Translations under genes and position numbers: made by a program
Assembly: GCA_016185255.1 (NCBI GenBank)
Contig: JACPNY010000010.1
Span: 1-36,990 of the forward strand
Length of the DNA: 36,990 nucleotides
From: Pseudomonadota bacterium
GTDB taxonomy: Bacteria; Pseudomonadota; Alphaproteobacteria; UBA9655
Reading direction: 5' to 3'
The notes under the pieces: model-generated
Databases searched by the model: none
Told to the model about the DNA's origin: nothing
The model's input: the letters and a program-made list of their open reading frames with translations, nothing else
In this document: in pieces, positions 26,535 through 35,123 of the stretch
How the letters are laid out: the number at the start of each line of letters is the position of its first letter
Numbering within the stretch: the stretch's first letter is position 1

Positions 26535-26860
26535 AAATTACCCGGGAAGAATTATATTCTCTCGTCAATGGACCTTCTCTCGTTCGAGGCAAAGCTTGTT
26601 TCAAGGAGGGATTGCTAGAGTTCATTTCTATGGAGCCTTCCCTGGTTAAGGCCTGGGCAATGGGGGAGAGAGCTTACAAAGTATCCTTAAGTCGTATAGG
26701 TCAAACACTGAAAGGATCCTGTACATGCTCCGCCTTTGAAGCGGCTCACACGTGTAAGCACTTAGCAGCGTTGGGATTTGCCATTATCCAATATTATGAG
26801 ACCGGTTATGAACCTTCGCAGGAGTATTTTGAAAAAGCAGCCTTCTTTAAATGCCGATGA
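26531..26860 (+). CDS. SWIM zinc-finger protein
   Basis: A 109-residue protein with one SWIM motif in the CxCxnCxH form: GSCTCSAFEAAHTCKHLAAL, where the three Cys and the His would hold zinc. SWIM domains bind nucleic acids or proteins and often sit in larger Snf2-related or transposase proteins; here the domain stands alone. The N-terminal part (ITREELYSLVNGPSLVRGKACF) is also typical of short bacterial SWIM proteins. It is translationally coupled to the gene before it. The tail FFKCR adds one Cys. Function unknown. Confidence 0.7.
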   Translation: MKITREELYSLVNGPSLVRGKACFKEGLLEFISMEPSLVKAWAMGERAYKVSLSRIGQTLKGSCTCSAFEAAHTCKHLAALGFAIIQYYETGYEPSQEYFEKAAFFKCR

Positions 26861-27003
26861 CGGTCTGCGAAGAGTGAAGGGGCCAAATATATCTATTCAA
26901 ATCGAAGGTGTGGCCCTTATTGTAATCTCCCTATTGTTACCTTCGCAAGTGAGAGATCCAGGAAAACGTTTATTTTTGATGGTACTTTAAAGGAGTGTTT
27001 GCA

Positions 27004-27089
27004 TGGTGCCCGCTGCCAGACTCGAACTGGCACGACCTTTCGATCGACAGATTTTAAGTCTGTTGTGTCTACCATTCCACCAAGCGGGC
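27004..27089 (-). tRNA. tRNA-Leu (anticodon UAA)
   Basis: An 86-nt tRNA including an encoded CCA. The acceptor stem is GCCCGCT with AGCGGGC, discriminator A, then CCA. The anticodon stem CAGA/TCTG encloses CTTAAAA, giving anticodon UAA. A variable arm of class II type (GTCGATCGAAAGGTC region) and the T arm GTTCGAGTC support tRNA-Leu. A weak promoter-like pair (TTGATT, 17 bp, TAAGGT) lies just upstream. Confidence 0.97.
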
Positions 27090-27437
27090 ACAGGCGAAAC
27101 CTTACCTGTTTCAGTTTCTCAAATCAAGGGGGCTCGGTAAATCTGTGAAGAGGAGTTGTTGGGTTAGTCAAATTTTCTCGGGTATACGCTGAGAATACTC
27201 TCAAACTAATAGAGAGCACAAGAACACAGCTATGGGTACTTCCATAACGTTATTATGTTAGAGTGTATAAGCTGAATATTTTAGGAGACTCCAAAGATAG
27301 ACTACTGGAATATTTTTGGATACGCTCTTAAGAATTTGTAAGGAAATGGAAGTCATGGGTGAAGTATTCACACATATGACACCATGAATTAATCCCGACT
27401 TAAGGCCGGGATTAAGATTATACGTTTGTGATCAGTT
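27090..27437. other. Gene-poor interval with one hairpin
   Basis: I see no convincing coding frame, tRNA or known RNA here. A strong inverted repeat near 27389-27415 is the only structure noted and is listed separately. Confidence 0.5.
27389..27415 (-). terminator. Hairpin downstream of the small exported peptide gene
   Basis: A perfect 9-bp inverted repeat (TTAATCCCG ... CGGGATTAA) with a 9-base loop that includes the palindrome CTTAAG. It lies about 23 bp after the stop of the minus-strand peptide gene, in the right place for a terminator. No T-run follows it on either strand, so a Rho-independent role is uncertain. Confidence 0.45.
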
Positions 27438-27626
27438 TTAAGGAGCATAATTGTATGGATGTGTGGGAGCATTACCATAATTATAAGAGGAATAATTATA
27501 GCCATAAGCAGGAGCGTAATGACCAGCAGCTTCACAAGCAGCGCACGCAATTACTGTAGTAGATTGAGTCACTCCTAGCATAAGGATAAGCCCAAAAGTC
27601 ATTGTCGTGGTAAGTAATGTTTTCAT
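27438..27626 (-). CDS. Small exported Tyr/Asn-rich peptide
   Basis: A 62-residue product from the ATG at 27626, chosen because GGAG lies 7 nt upstream; the open frame also has upstream starts without a ribosome site. The N-terminus MKTLLTTTMTFGLILMLG is a signal peptide, probably cut near VIACAACEA. The mature part is about 35 residues, rich in Tyr, Asn, Pro and Ala: GHYAPAYGYNYSSYNYGN and PTHPYNYAP, with a CAAC pair near its start. Such low-complexity Tyr-rich peptides can be envelope or surface components; I know no family. An AT-rich stretch precedes it and a hairpin follows, so it may be its own transcript. Confidence 0.6.
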   Translation of the reverse strand: MKTLLTTTMTFGLILMLGVTQSTTVIACAACEAAGHYAPAYGYNYSSYNYGNAPTHPYNYAP

Positions 27627-27835
27627 AATAAACTCCATTCGTAAACAAAAGGAAAATACCTTTGTCATAAAATATTATCAGAATATATTTAATATATTAT
27701 TATAGTTATCTTATTGCTATTTTTGTTATTGCTTCATTATTTAATAGATATTTCTCTGTCAGGCAATCTCAAAATGAGCCGACTTCCTTAGAACAGATAG
27801 GAACGAATATAAATACAAGATGGAAAAGAGTTTTA
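27627..27835. other. AT-rich upstream region of the small peptide gene
   Basis: Very AT-rich sequence with many TATAAT-like hexamers (for example TATTATAG near 27710), expected to hold the promoter of the minus-strand peptide gene. No coding frame is supported. I could not pick one promoter with confidence. Confidence 0.4.
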
Positions 27836-27883
27836 GAAAAAAAGCCCCTTCTTTTGGCGCAAAGACCTATGTGCACAGGGGCT
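27836..27883 (-). terminator. Rho-independent terminator of tRNA-Ser
   Basis: On the minus strand, AGCCCCT and AGGGGCT form a 7-bp stem at the ends of a loop with a further short pairing (GTGCA/TGCGC), immediately followed by seven T. It lies about 80 nt after the 3' end of tRNA-Ser, a good position for its terminator. Confidence 0.7.
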
Positions 27884-27965
27884 CACATTATGCCCGTCTG
27901 TTGCTTCTTGATGTCCCACGAGAGCCCCGCAGAGAAAAAAGTTCTTGATGGGAATATCAAGAAAA

Positions 27966-28055
27966 TGGCGGATGGGGTGGGATTCGAACCCACGAAACGC
28001 TCTCACGTTTGCCGGTTTTCAAGACCGGTGCCTTCAACCGCTCGGCCACCCATCC
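27966..28055 (-). tRNA. tRNA-Ser (anticodon UGA)
   Basis: A 90-nt class II tRNA with encoded CCA. The acceptor stem is GGATGGG with CCCATCC, discriminator G, then CCA. The anticodon stem CCGGT/ACCGG encloses CTTGAAA, giving UGA. A long variable arm (ACGTGAGAGCGT region) and the T arm GTGGG-TTCGAAT-CCCAC complete it. A terminator-like hairpin follows. Confidence 0.97.
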
Positions 28056-28169
28056 GCATCTGTTACCAAGTATAGAAATGTGAATCTTGCGTCAAGGTTC
28101 TTGTCTTGCGGGTTTGATTAATAATCTGTAGGATCCATCTAAATAAATAGAGCTAAACGACGGTCAATC

Positions 28170-29780
28170 ATGATTCAAGCCTTTCAAAAATTCTCTCAAT
28201 CGCGCGTTGCGAAAGTTTTCCTCGCCATTGTTGCTTTAAGTTTCATGGCTTTTTTTGGGGGAGGAAGTTGGTTTCGCCCTCATGATCCCCATGCTGTTGT
28301 GGCAGAAGTGGGGAGCCTATCCATCGGACGCTATGAGTTTGCTGAAAAAGTCCAAAAACAAATGCAACGTATAATGGCTGAGTCGGGAAATTCTATGAAT
28401 CGGGAAGACATTTTGAAAGAAGGTTTTCCTCAAATGATTCTGGCCCAATTAATTCAAGAAACCCTCCTCAACCTTGAAGCAGCCCAGCTAGGTCTGACAG
28501 TGAGTGATGAGACGCTCCGTCAGTTCATTCACTCTATGAAAGCCTTTCAAAATGACAAGGGTGTTTTTGAGCGCGCCTTATTTGTTCAAATTTTACATGC
28601 CAATGGTCTTTCTGAGGATACTTTTATTGCTGATGTGCGCGCAGAACTTATTCGTGAAGAGCTAAAGGAGGCTATTATAGTTGGGGTTTCTATGCCAGAG
28701 GGCATGATAAATCGCCTCTTTGACGCCCAATATCAGTATCGACAAGCCAGCATGCTCCTTGTCTCTCCTGAAAAGATGCCCATCCCTCCTGCTCCTTCTA
28801 AAGAGGCGCTGGAAGTTTTTTATACAGAAAACCAGAAAGAGTTTGTAACGCCTGAGCTTAGAACACTCTCGGCCTTTGTCATTGATCCCACCACTTTTTC
28901 TAAGGATATCCCCGTTACAGATGAGGAAATTAAGGCTGTTTATGAGGCTAAGCCTGAAGCGTTTGACAATAAACCTCTTGAAGAGGTCAAGAAATTGGTT
29001 GTTCTGGACATTCAAAAAGAAAAAGCTAATGAAAAGGCTTACCAACTTACACAAGACCTCGATGATAAAATTGCAGGAGGCACAACCTTTGAAGAGCTCG
29101 CTCCGCTGACGAAGGAAGCTTCATTCATAAAACTTGATTCTGTTGATGCCAATGGACAGGATCGTTTAGACGTCTCCTCTCCTCAATTGCCGAAAGACAA
29201 AGAGTTTGCGCAGGAACTTCTTCAAACGGGCTTTTCTCTTGAAGAAAACATGGATAGTCCCTTCTCCCAGGCTAAAAACGGGGCCTATTATACGGTTCGT
29301 GTTGATAAAATTACCCCTGCAGCCCTTCCGTTTTTTGCAGATATCCAAGACCGCGTCTTGAAGATGTGGACCAAAGCAGAACAATTTAAAGCCGCGAAAG
29401 CAAAGGCAGAAGAATATGTTAACACCTTTAATCAAGGGAACAAACAGGTGTCTTTAATGACTCTCTTACCTAATCTTTCGTTGTCCGAGCCGTCTCCGTC
29501 TATTTCCGATAACGTCAAGAATCTTGTTTTTTCCTTGCGCCCCAAACAAGCAGGTATGACTTTTATACCCGAAGGATTTGTTGTGGTTGTGATGAATACC
29601 ATTATCCCTCCTAATGAAAAGACCAGAGAGGACAAGATGGCTTCTTTTCAAGAGGCTCTCTTAAAACAATATAAAGATGATGTTTTAATGGCTTATTTGA
29701 ATGCCTTGCGCATTCGGTATCCAGTAAAGGTAAATAAAGGCGCGATTCAAGCCCTGTTTGCGCCTCAGGAAGAGAAGTAA
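28170..29780 (+). CDS. ppiD: Periplasmic folding factor PpiD / SurA-N domain peptidyl-prolyl isomerase
   Basis: A 536-residue inner-membrane-anchored chaperone. A short cytosolic start (MIQAFQKFSQSRVAKV) precedes one transmembrane helix at about 16-31 (FLAIVALSFMAFFGG). The SurA-like N-terminal chaperone region follows: VAEVGSLSIGRYEFAEKVQKQ, LIQETLLNLEAAQLGLTVSDETLRQFI and FERALFVQILHANGLSEDTF. A parvulin-like region is expected from about 230 to 370 but its catalytic residues are not clear, as is common in PpiD. PpiD helps newly secreted proteins leave the Sec translocon and fold. It stands alone on the plus strand after tRNA-Ser. Confidence 0.9.
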   Translation: MIQAFQKFSQSRVAKVFLAIVALSFMAFFGGGSWFRPHDPHAVVAEVGSLSIGRYEFAEKVQKQMQRIMAESGNSMNREDILKEGFPQMILAQLIQETLLNLEAAQLGLTVSDETLRQFIHSMKAFQNDKGVFERALFVQILHANGLSEDTFIADVRAELIREELKEAIIVGVSMPEGMINRLFDAQYQYRQASMLLVSPEKMPIPPAPSKEALEVFYTENQKEFVTPELRTLSAFVIDPTTFSKDIPVTDEEIKAVYEAKPEAFDNKPLEEVKKLVVLDIQKEKANEKAYQLTQDLDDKIAGGTTFEELAPLTKEASFIKLDSVDANGQDRLDVSSPQLPKDKEFAQELLQTGFSLEENMDSPFSQAKNGAYYTVRVDKITPAALPFFADIQDRVLKMWTKAEQFKAAKAKAEEYVNTFNQGNKQVSLMTLLPNLSLSEPSPSISDNVKNLVFSLRPKQAGMTFIPEGFVVVVMNTIIPPNEKTREDKMASFQEALLKQYKDDVLMAYLNALRIRYPVKVNKGAIQALFAPQEEK

Positions 29781-29831
29781 ATATATTTGAATCTTTCATC
29801 CTTCGTTACAATGACAAAGGAGCTTGGGATT

Positions 29832-30425
29832 TTATCTAGAACTCGACTTAACATCCTTCTTCACGTCCTTACATTCCTTGATCCACACGTCATACATGGG
29901 GTGATCAAGGAAGGAGAGAGCAGGGCTTGAAGAAAACATCCACCCAGAGAAAAGCTGTTGAACTGGGCAGTTGGGCTTAGCTTCTGTAATTTTCACAAAA
30001 GCCATGGATTCTTGCCGATTTTCAAGAGGTGCCTTTTCACAATGCTGAACCACAATTTTTAAGGTTCCAAACTCTATGGTTTGCCCAACGGCTGCATCAA
30101 TAATAAAGACACGAGCCGTGGGTTTATCGAGGCCTTGAAGGGTGACCCCATTGGTTTTTATGTTTTTTTCAGGGGTAAATTCATCTTCTTCGATAAGAGA
30201 CGTCATTTCTGTTGAGGAAAAGGAAGAGGAATGTTCAGTTTTTTTCTGTTCTTCTGCGTGCTCACTAAGGTGATCCGCGTCAGATCCAGAAAGCTCCGTC
30301 AACAGGGATTCAAAATCTTGGGCATAAAGAGGGGATTCAGTGTAGCAGTGTAGCAGTGTAGCAGTGAGCAAGAGGCGTAATGGTGACAGTGTATGTTGAG
30401 ATGAGAGGCGACCTTTGTTCTCCAT
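29832..30425 (-). CDS. DUF2155 exported protein
   Basis: About 197 residues from the ATG at 30425; a GTG at 30461 would add 12 residues encoded inside a repeat, which I doubt. A signal peptide ends near LYAQDFE. A variable Ser/Glu-rich stretch follows, then the conserved DUF2155 block: ARVFIIDAAVGQTIEFGTLKI, CEKAPLENRQESMAFVKI and LFSGWMFSSSPALSFLDHPMYDVWI, with conserved cysteines. The family has no firm function. Its position after NDUFA12 and mlaD is the usual alphaproteobacterial order. The DNA coding for its signal peptide contains an 8-bp tandem repeat and one arm of an inverted repeat. Confidence 0.88.
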   Translation of the reverse strand: MENKGRLSSQHTLSPLRLLLTATLLHCYTESPLYAQDFESLLTELSGSDADHLSEHAEEQKKTEHSSSFSSTEMTSLIEEDEFTPEKNIKTNGVTLQGLDKPTARVFIIDAAVGQTIEFGTLKIVVQHCEKAPLENRQESMAFVKITEAKPNCPVQQLFSGWMFSSSPALSFLDHPMYDVWIKECKDVKKDVKSSSR

Positions 30426-30475
30426 GTTGGGCTCTTTCTGATACCTGCTACACTGTCGCACTGCTATACTGAATC
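30334..30475. repeat. Inverted repeat with internal 8-bp tandem repeats
   Basis: The left arm (30334-30364) and the reverse complement of the right arm (30445-30475) agree at 27 of 31 positions. The left arm is built from CAGTGTAG units repeated about three and a half times. The right arm covers the end of mlaD, including its stop; the left arm codes for part of the DUF2155 signal peptide. Confidence 0.75.
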
Positions 30476-30923
30476 ACTGCTTTTCTTGAGTACTAAAAAT
30501 AAATTGTCCAATGAGGGATTCTAAGCTTATAGCAGATTGCGTGTGCACGATTTCACCCCCTGCAGGAATAAAGGCCTCTTCTCCTCCCGGAAGAAGGGCT
30601 AAAAATTTACCACCCAAAAGACTCTCGCTTGCGATTTCAGCAGCACTATCTTTGGGAAGTTCCACATCTGGGGAGAGATCAATATGAACAACCGCTAGGT
30701 AGGTTTTGGGATCAAGGCTGATCTTCTTAATAATTCCAACCTTAACACCACTGAGACGCACATCACTTCCTTGCCGCAATCCATCAATACGATCAAATTT
30801 TGCAATCACCTCGTATCCTTGGACGGGTTTCCAATGGCTGGTTGAGTAAGCAAAAACAACAAACACGGCGCAGACACCCAAAACGACTGCCCCCATGACG
30901 ACTTCAAGCAGATTTGTTTTCAT
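30474..30923 (-). CDS. mlaD: Outer-membrane lipid asymmetry protein MlaD (MCE domain)
   Basis: A 149-residue protein with one N-terminal transmembrane helix (LLEVVMGAVVLGVCAVFVVF) and an MCE domain at about 38-115, with YEVIAKFDRIDGLRQGSDVRLSGVKVG in two parts and the AAEIASESLLGGKFLALLPGG segment. MlaD is the periplasmic lipid-binding ring of the MlaFEDB transporter, which moves phospholipids between the two membranes. It overlaps the NDUFA12 gene by 20 bp. The ATPase and permease genes are not in this window. Its final codons fall in the inverted repeat. Confidence 0.92.
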   Translation of the reverse strand: MKTNLLEVVMGAVVLGVCAVFVVFAYSTSHWKPVQGYEVIAKFDRIDGLRQGSDVRLSGVKVGIIKKISLDPKTYLAVVHIDLSPDVELPKDSAAEIASESLLGGKFLALLPGGEEAFIPAGGEIVHTQSAISLESLIGQFIFSTQEKQ

Positions 30924-31281
30924 CCTTCACCTTATGAGGCTTCCAGGCTTCATAATCTCCTGTTGATTTGTTTCTTTTTCCACCAGAAGAAAAATGCCCT
31001 GGAGGATAGTAAGCATAAGGCGTCCCCGTAAGATTGGGAAGATGGTTTTTCTCCCAAGGCCATCTCTTCACCGTTTCAATAAGAGGGGGGCTCATCTCCA
31101 TATGATGGAGCCACCCAAACCATTCAGCGGGAACCTTAGAGGCTTCTGGAAGTCCTTTGTAAATAACCCATCTCCGTTCTTTAAGGCTTTCCGGGCCTTT
31201 TTGTCGATAATATTTATTTCCAAAAGAATCTTTACCAACAAGGTCACCCTTAAACCAAGTCAGAAATTTTATCCACAACAT
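30904..31281 (-). CDS. NADH:ubiquinone oxidoreductase accessory subunit, NDUFA12 family
   Basis: A 125-residue protein of the NDUFA12/B17.2 family, a peripheral complex I subunit shared by alphaproteobacteria and mitochondria. The conserved blocks are LVGKDSFGNKYYR, ERRWVIYKG, EASKVPAEWFGWLHH, PGTPYAYYPPGH-like TGTPYAYYPPGHF, and WKPHKVKDE at the end. It implies that the organism, or its recent ancestors, had complex I. AGAGGA lies 8-10 nt before the ATG. It is first in NDUFA12-mlaD-DUF2155, divergent from nrdJ. Confidence 0.95.
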   Translation of the reverse strand: MLWIKFLTWFKGDLVGKDSFGNKYYRQKGPESLKERRWVIYKGLPEASKVPAEWFGWLHHMEMSPPLIETVKRWPWEKNHLPNLTGTPYAYYPPGHFSSGGKRNKSTGDYEAWKPHKVKDENKSA

Positions 31282-31375
31282 GTGTGTAAGTCCTCTTTTT
31301 CTTGGCTATCATGACATTCTAAAAATCATCTGTCCACTTTCTCAAACATTTATGATGTCAAGAGAAAAATGCAGA

Positions 31376-31403
31376 TTGACCTTCTCCTATAACAGCATAT
31401 AGT
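31376..31403 (+). promoter_or_regulatory. Predicted sigma-70 promoter of nrdJ
   Basis: TTGACC (-35) and TATAGT (-10), each five of six to consensus, separated by 16 bp, about 75 bp before the nrdJ start codon. The -10 overlaps the first NrdR-like box. Confidence 0.5.
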
Positions 31404-31405
31404 AG
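31390..31405. promoter_or_regulatory. NrdR-like box 1 (weak)
   Basis: The 16 bases TAACAGCATATAGTAG match about 10 positions of the NrdR consensus acaCwAtATaTwGtgt. They overlap the predicted -10 of nrdJ and start exactly 32 bp before box 2, the spacing known for tandem NrdR sites. Confidence 0.4.
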
Positions 31406-31421
31406 GTCCATCAGACTTTAA

Positions 31422-31437
31422 CCACAATATCTTGTGT
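31422..31437. promoter_or_regulatory. NrdR-like box 2
   Basis: CCACAATATCTTGTGT matches 14 of 16 positions of the NrdR consensus. With box 1 it would let NrdR, the ATP/dATP-sensing repressor of ribonucleotide reductase genes, bind the nrdJ promoter region. nrdR itself is not in the window. Confidence 0.6.
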
Positions 31438-31478
31438 TTTTTACGATAATTATAACCTACGCGAGAAGAGGGACTCTT

Positions 31479-34400
31479 ATGAAAATATCACGCCATTTTA
31501 CAAAGGAAGATCAATCCCCCTACCAGTCTTTTGAATTTCGCAAGACAGATAGCGAAATTCGGAATCCTGATGGGTCGATAGTGTTTCATCTTGAGGGAGT
31601 TGAAGTCCCACTCTCTTGGTCCCAAGTAGCATGTGATGTTCTCGCACAAAAATACTTTCGTAAGGCGGGAGTCCCCCGTGCCCTAAAAGCCGTTAAGGAA
31701 GAGGGAATTCCGACTTGGCTGTGGCGAAAGGAAGCAGATATCAAAGCTCTCTCTAAATACCCCGAAAAGGAACGCTATGGCAGCGAAATGACCGCTAAGC
31801 AAGTGTTTGATCGCATGGCAGGATGCTGGACCTATTGGGGATGGAAAGGGGGGTATTTTGATACGGAAGCAGATGCCAAAGCCTACTATGACGACATGCG
31901 GTATATGTTGTGTGCTCAGATGTGTGCCCCTAATTCTCCTCAATGGTTTAATACAGGACTTCATTGGGCCTATGGGATTAATGGCCCTGCCCAAGGCCAT
32001 TATTATGTTGACCATGAAACAGGTGCTTTAAAAACCTCCCTCTCGTCCTATGAGCGACCGCAGCCGCACGCCTGCTTTATCTCAAGCATCAAGGATGATC
32101 TGGTGAATGAGGGAGGGATTATGGACCTGTGGGTCCGAGAAGCGCGTCTCTTTAAGTACGGGTCTGGAACTGGATCTAACTTCTCAAATTTAAGAGGATC
32201 GGGAGAATCCCTTTCCGGCGGCGGGCGTTCGTCTGGTGTGATGAGTTTTTTAAAGATTGGGGACCGCGCAGCAGGGGCTATTAAATCAGGGGGAACGACC
32301 CGGCGCGCGGCTAAAATGGTCGTTTTGGATGTGGATCATCCGGATATCGAAGAGTACGTCAACTGGAAGGTACTGGAAGAACAAAAGGTGTTGGACCTTG
32401 TAGTGGGGTCTAAAATTTCTAAAAAATATCTCTCCTCTATTCTTGCCGCCTGCCAAGAAGGGCAAGGAGATGAGCGATTTAATCCTCTAGAAAACCCTAG
32501 CCTTTACAAAGCCCTCAAGGAAGCACGCGACGTTATGATTCCTGAGAATTATTGTCAGCGTATTATTCAGTTTGCACGTCAGGGCTACACTCACATGGAA
32601 TTCCCTGAATATGATACGGATTGGGATTCGGAAGCTTATCTGACGGTGTCGGGGCAAAATTCTAATAACTCCGTTCGGGTGACCAATAAATTCCTTCACG
32701 CTGTCTTAGAAGATAAGGAATGGGACCTTTTACGTCGGACGGATGGAACCGTTTACAAAGCGGTGCGCGCTCGGCATTTATGGGATCAAATCGGTCAAGC
32801 CGCTTGGGCGTCTGCTGATCCAGGATTGCAATACGACACCACCGTTAATGAATGGCACACCTGTCCTCAAAGCGGTCGCATTAGAGCCTCTAACCCTTGT
32901 TCTGAGTATATGTTTTTGGATGATACGGCGTGCAATTTAGCGTCGCTTAATCTTGTTGCGTTCATGAATCATCACGGAAAAATAACTAAGGCAGGGGAGC
33001 TGCACTTTGATGTTCCCGCCTTTGAGCATGCAGTGCGCTTATGGACCATTGCCCTTGAAATTTCCGTGATGATGGCGCAATTCCCTTCAAAAGAAATTGC
33101 AGCGCTTTCTTATGAGTTCCGCACCCTGGGACTAGGCTATGCTAACATTGGCGGTCTTTTAATGGCTTCCGGCATTCCCTATGATAGCAAAGAAGGGCGT
33201 GCCATTGCAGGCGCCCTTGGGGCCCTGATGACGGGTGTTTCTTATGCCACATCGGCGGAAATGGCTGCTCAACTGGGCGCTTTTAAGCATTATAAGCTCA
33301 ATGAAAAAGACATGTTACGCATTATGCGAAACCATCAGCGCGCCGCTTACGGCAAACAAGAAGGATATGAAGAGCTCGAAATTTTACCTGTTCCCTTGAT
33401 CGACAAGGATTGCCCCTCTCCTGCCTTGATACAAGCGTGCCGTAAATCTTGGGATAAAGCTCTTGAGATTGGTAAAAAGCATGGCTATCGCAATGCGCAA
33501 GCGACCTGTATTGCCCCCACAGGAACCATAGGTCTTGTCATGGATTGTGATACAACTGGTATTGAGCCTGATTTTGCCATGGTGAAATTTAAAAAGCTTG
33601 CAGGAGGCGGTTACTTTAAGATTATCAATCGTCTGGTTCCTCAGGCCCTGCAAGTTCTCGGGTACACAGATAAACAAATTAAAGACATTACGCTTTTTGC
33701 TGTAGGACAAGGAACTCTTGAGGGCGCCCCTGGCATCAATTTTAAGGCCTTACGAGATAAAGGTTTTACAGATCGCGAAATTGATCTTTTAAAAGAAAAT
33801 TTAAAGTCTGCCTTTGATATTAAATTTGTCTTTAATCGCTGGACCTTAGGAGATGAGTTTTGCAAAAAGATTCTCGCTTTAACGGACGCTCAGCTCAATG
33901 ATGTGCGCTTTGATTTACTGGCGCACTTGGGCTTTAAGCGAGACGATATTGAGGCTGCAAATGCCTATTGTTGTGGGACCATGACCGTTGAGGGAGCGCC
34001 GCACCTGAAACCAGAGCATCTCCCTGTTTTTGATTGTGCCAATCCCTGTGGTCGAACAGGCAAGCGCTATCTCTCTGTTGAAAGCCACATTCGCATGATG
34101 GCAGCAGTCCAGCCCTTCATTTCAGGCGCAATTTCAAAAACCATTAACATGCCAAACACGGCCACCATTGAGGAATGCAAAGAAGCCTATCTTCTGTCAT
34201 GGCGCTTGTGTTTGAAAGCCAACGCTCTTTATCGAGATGGCTCAAAGCTTTCCCAGCCTTTAAATGCTTCTCTTTTGGGCGAAGATACAGCAGAAAACCT
34301 TTATGATATGCCAGCGACAGAGCGCGCAAAAGTTGTTGCCGAAAAAGTGGTGGAACGTGTTGTCGAGCGGTTTATTCATCGTGCCGATCGGCAAAAACTC

Positions 34401-35123
34401 CCTAATCGTCGGAAGGGCTATACGCAAAAAGCTTCTGTTGGGGGACACAAGGTTTATCTCCGTACAGGGGAATATGACGATGGGAGCTTAGGGGAAATCT
34501 TTATTGATATGCATAAGGAAGGAGCTTCTTTCCGTAGCTTGATGCATAACTTTGCCATGGCGATCTCCATTGGACTTCAGTATGGAGTTCCTCTCGATGA
34601 ATATGTGGATGCCTTTGTCTTTACGCGCTTTGAACCCTCAGGGCCCGTTTCCGGGAACGATACCATTAAAATGGCAACGTCCATCCTCGATTACATTTTC
34701 CGTGAGCTTGCCATTTCTTACCTGGGACGAACAGACCTTGTTCACGCAGAACCCCTCGACTTACGCCCAGATACCATTGGCCGAGTGGAAGCTGAAAAAG
34801 GGGTTCTTGTCAAAAAGGGGAAAGGAAAAGGAGATCTTGTTAACAGTTTGACGAGTAATGGCTATGTTCGAAATAGTCTCTTTGTCATGCCGCCTGCCAA
34901 TCGAGATCAGGACGCCTATTTACTTCACGAAGCCACAGGAACAGAATCCGTACAACCTATCATAGGCTCAGCATCCATTACCGAAGTTGAGGAACGCCGC
35001 GTTCAAGCGAAGCTTAAGGGCTATGCAGGAGACGCCTGCGGTGAATGTGGCAACTTCACCCTTGTGCGCAATGGAACCTGTTTCAAGTGCGACACGTGTG
35101 GAGCGACGAGTGGATGCTCTTAA
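31479..35123 (+). CDS. nrdJ: Adenosylcobalamin-dependent ribonucleotide reductase (class II)
   Basis: A 1214-residue enzyme that makes deoxyribonucleotides with a B12 radical. The start is ATG 31479, with AGAGGGA before it; an upstream ATG would add [15 protein letters not shown] with no ribosome site. Signature segments are [54 protein letters not shown] and [20 protein letters not shown]. The long alphaproteobacterial form ends in a Cys-rich zinc-binding tail (CGECGNF ... [11 protein letters not shown]). It needs no oxygen or iron centre but does need cobalamin, from the host or made elsewhere. Its 3' end overlaps the epimerase gene by 10 bp. Confidence 0.97.
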   Translation: MKISRHFTKEDQSPYQSFEFRKTDSEIRNPDGSIVFHLEGVEVPLSWSQVACDVLAQKYFRKAGVPRALKAVKEEGIPTWLWRKEADIKALSKYPEKERYGSEMTAKQVFDRMAGCWTYWGWKGGYFDTEADAKAYYDDMRYMLCAQMCAPNSPQWFNTGLHWAYGINGPAQGHYYVDHETGALKTSLSSYERPQPHACFISSIKDDLVNEGGIMDLWVREARLFKYGSGTGSNFSNLRGSGESLSGGGRSSGVMSFLKIGDRAAGAIKSGGTTRRAAKMVVLDVDHPDIEEYVNWKVLEEQKVLDLVVGSKISKKYLSSILAACQEGQGDERFNPLENPSLYKALKEARDVMIPENYCQRIIQFARQGYTHMEFPEYDTDWDSEAYLTVSGQNSNNSVRVTNKFLHAVLEDKEWDLLRRTDGTVYKAVRARHLWDQIGQAAWASADPGLQYDTTVNEWHTCPQSGRIRASNPCSEYMFLDDTACNLASLNLVAFMNHHGKITKAGELHFDVPAFEHAVRLWTIALEISVMMAQFPSKEIAALSYEFRTLGLGYANIGGLLMASGIPYDSKEGRAIAGALGALMTGVSYATSAEMAAQLGAFKHYKLNEKDMLRIMRNHQRAAYGKQEGYEELEILPVPLIDKDCPSPALIQACRKSWDKALEIGKKHGYRNAQATCIAPTGTIGLVMDCDTTGIEPDFAMVKFKKLAGGGYFKIINRLVPQALQVLGYTDKQIKDITLFAVGQGTLEGAPGINFKALRDKGFTDREIDLLKENLKSAFDIKFVFNRWTLGDEFCKKILALTDAQLNDVRFDLLAHLGFKRDDIEAANAYCCGTMTVEGAPHLKPEHLPVFDCANPCGRTGKRYLSVESHIRMMAAVQPFISGAISKTINMPNTATIEECKEAYLLSWRLCLKANALYRDGSKLSQPLNASLLGEDTAENLYDMPATERAKVVAEKVVERVVERFIHRADRQKLPNRRKGYTQKASVGGHKVYLRTGEYDDGSLGEIFIDMHKEGASFRSLMHNFAMAISIGLQYGVPLDEYVDAFVFTRFEPSGPVSGNDTIKMATSILDYIFRELAISYLGRTDLVHAEPLDLRPDTIGRVEAEKGVLVKKGKGKGDLVNSLTSNGYVRNSLFVMPPANRDQDAYLLHEATGTESVQPIIGSASITEVEERRVQAKLKGYAGDACGECGNFTLVRNGTCFKCDTCGATSGCS

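Noticed and set aside
26869..26945. Inverted GGGGCCA / TGGCCC after the SWIM gene
   Set aside because: Short bulged stem with a long loop and no T-run; position fits a terminator but support is poor.
31282..31421. Cobalamin riboswitch before nrdJ
   Set aside because: The leader is too short and I see no B12-box sequence; NrdR-like boxes explain the region better.
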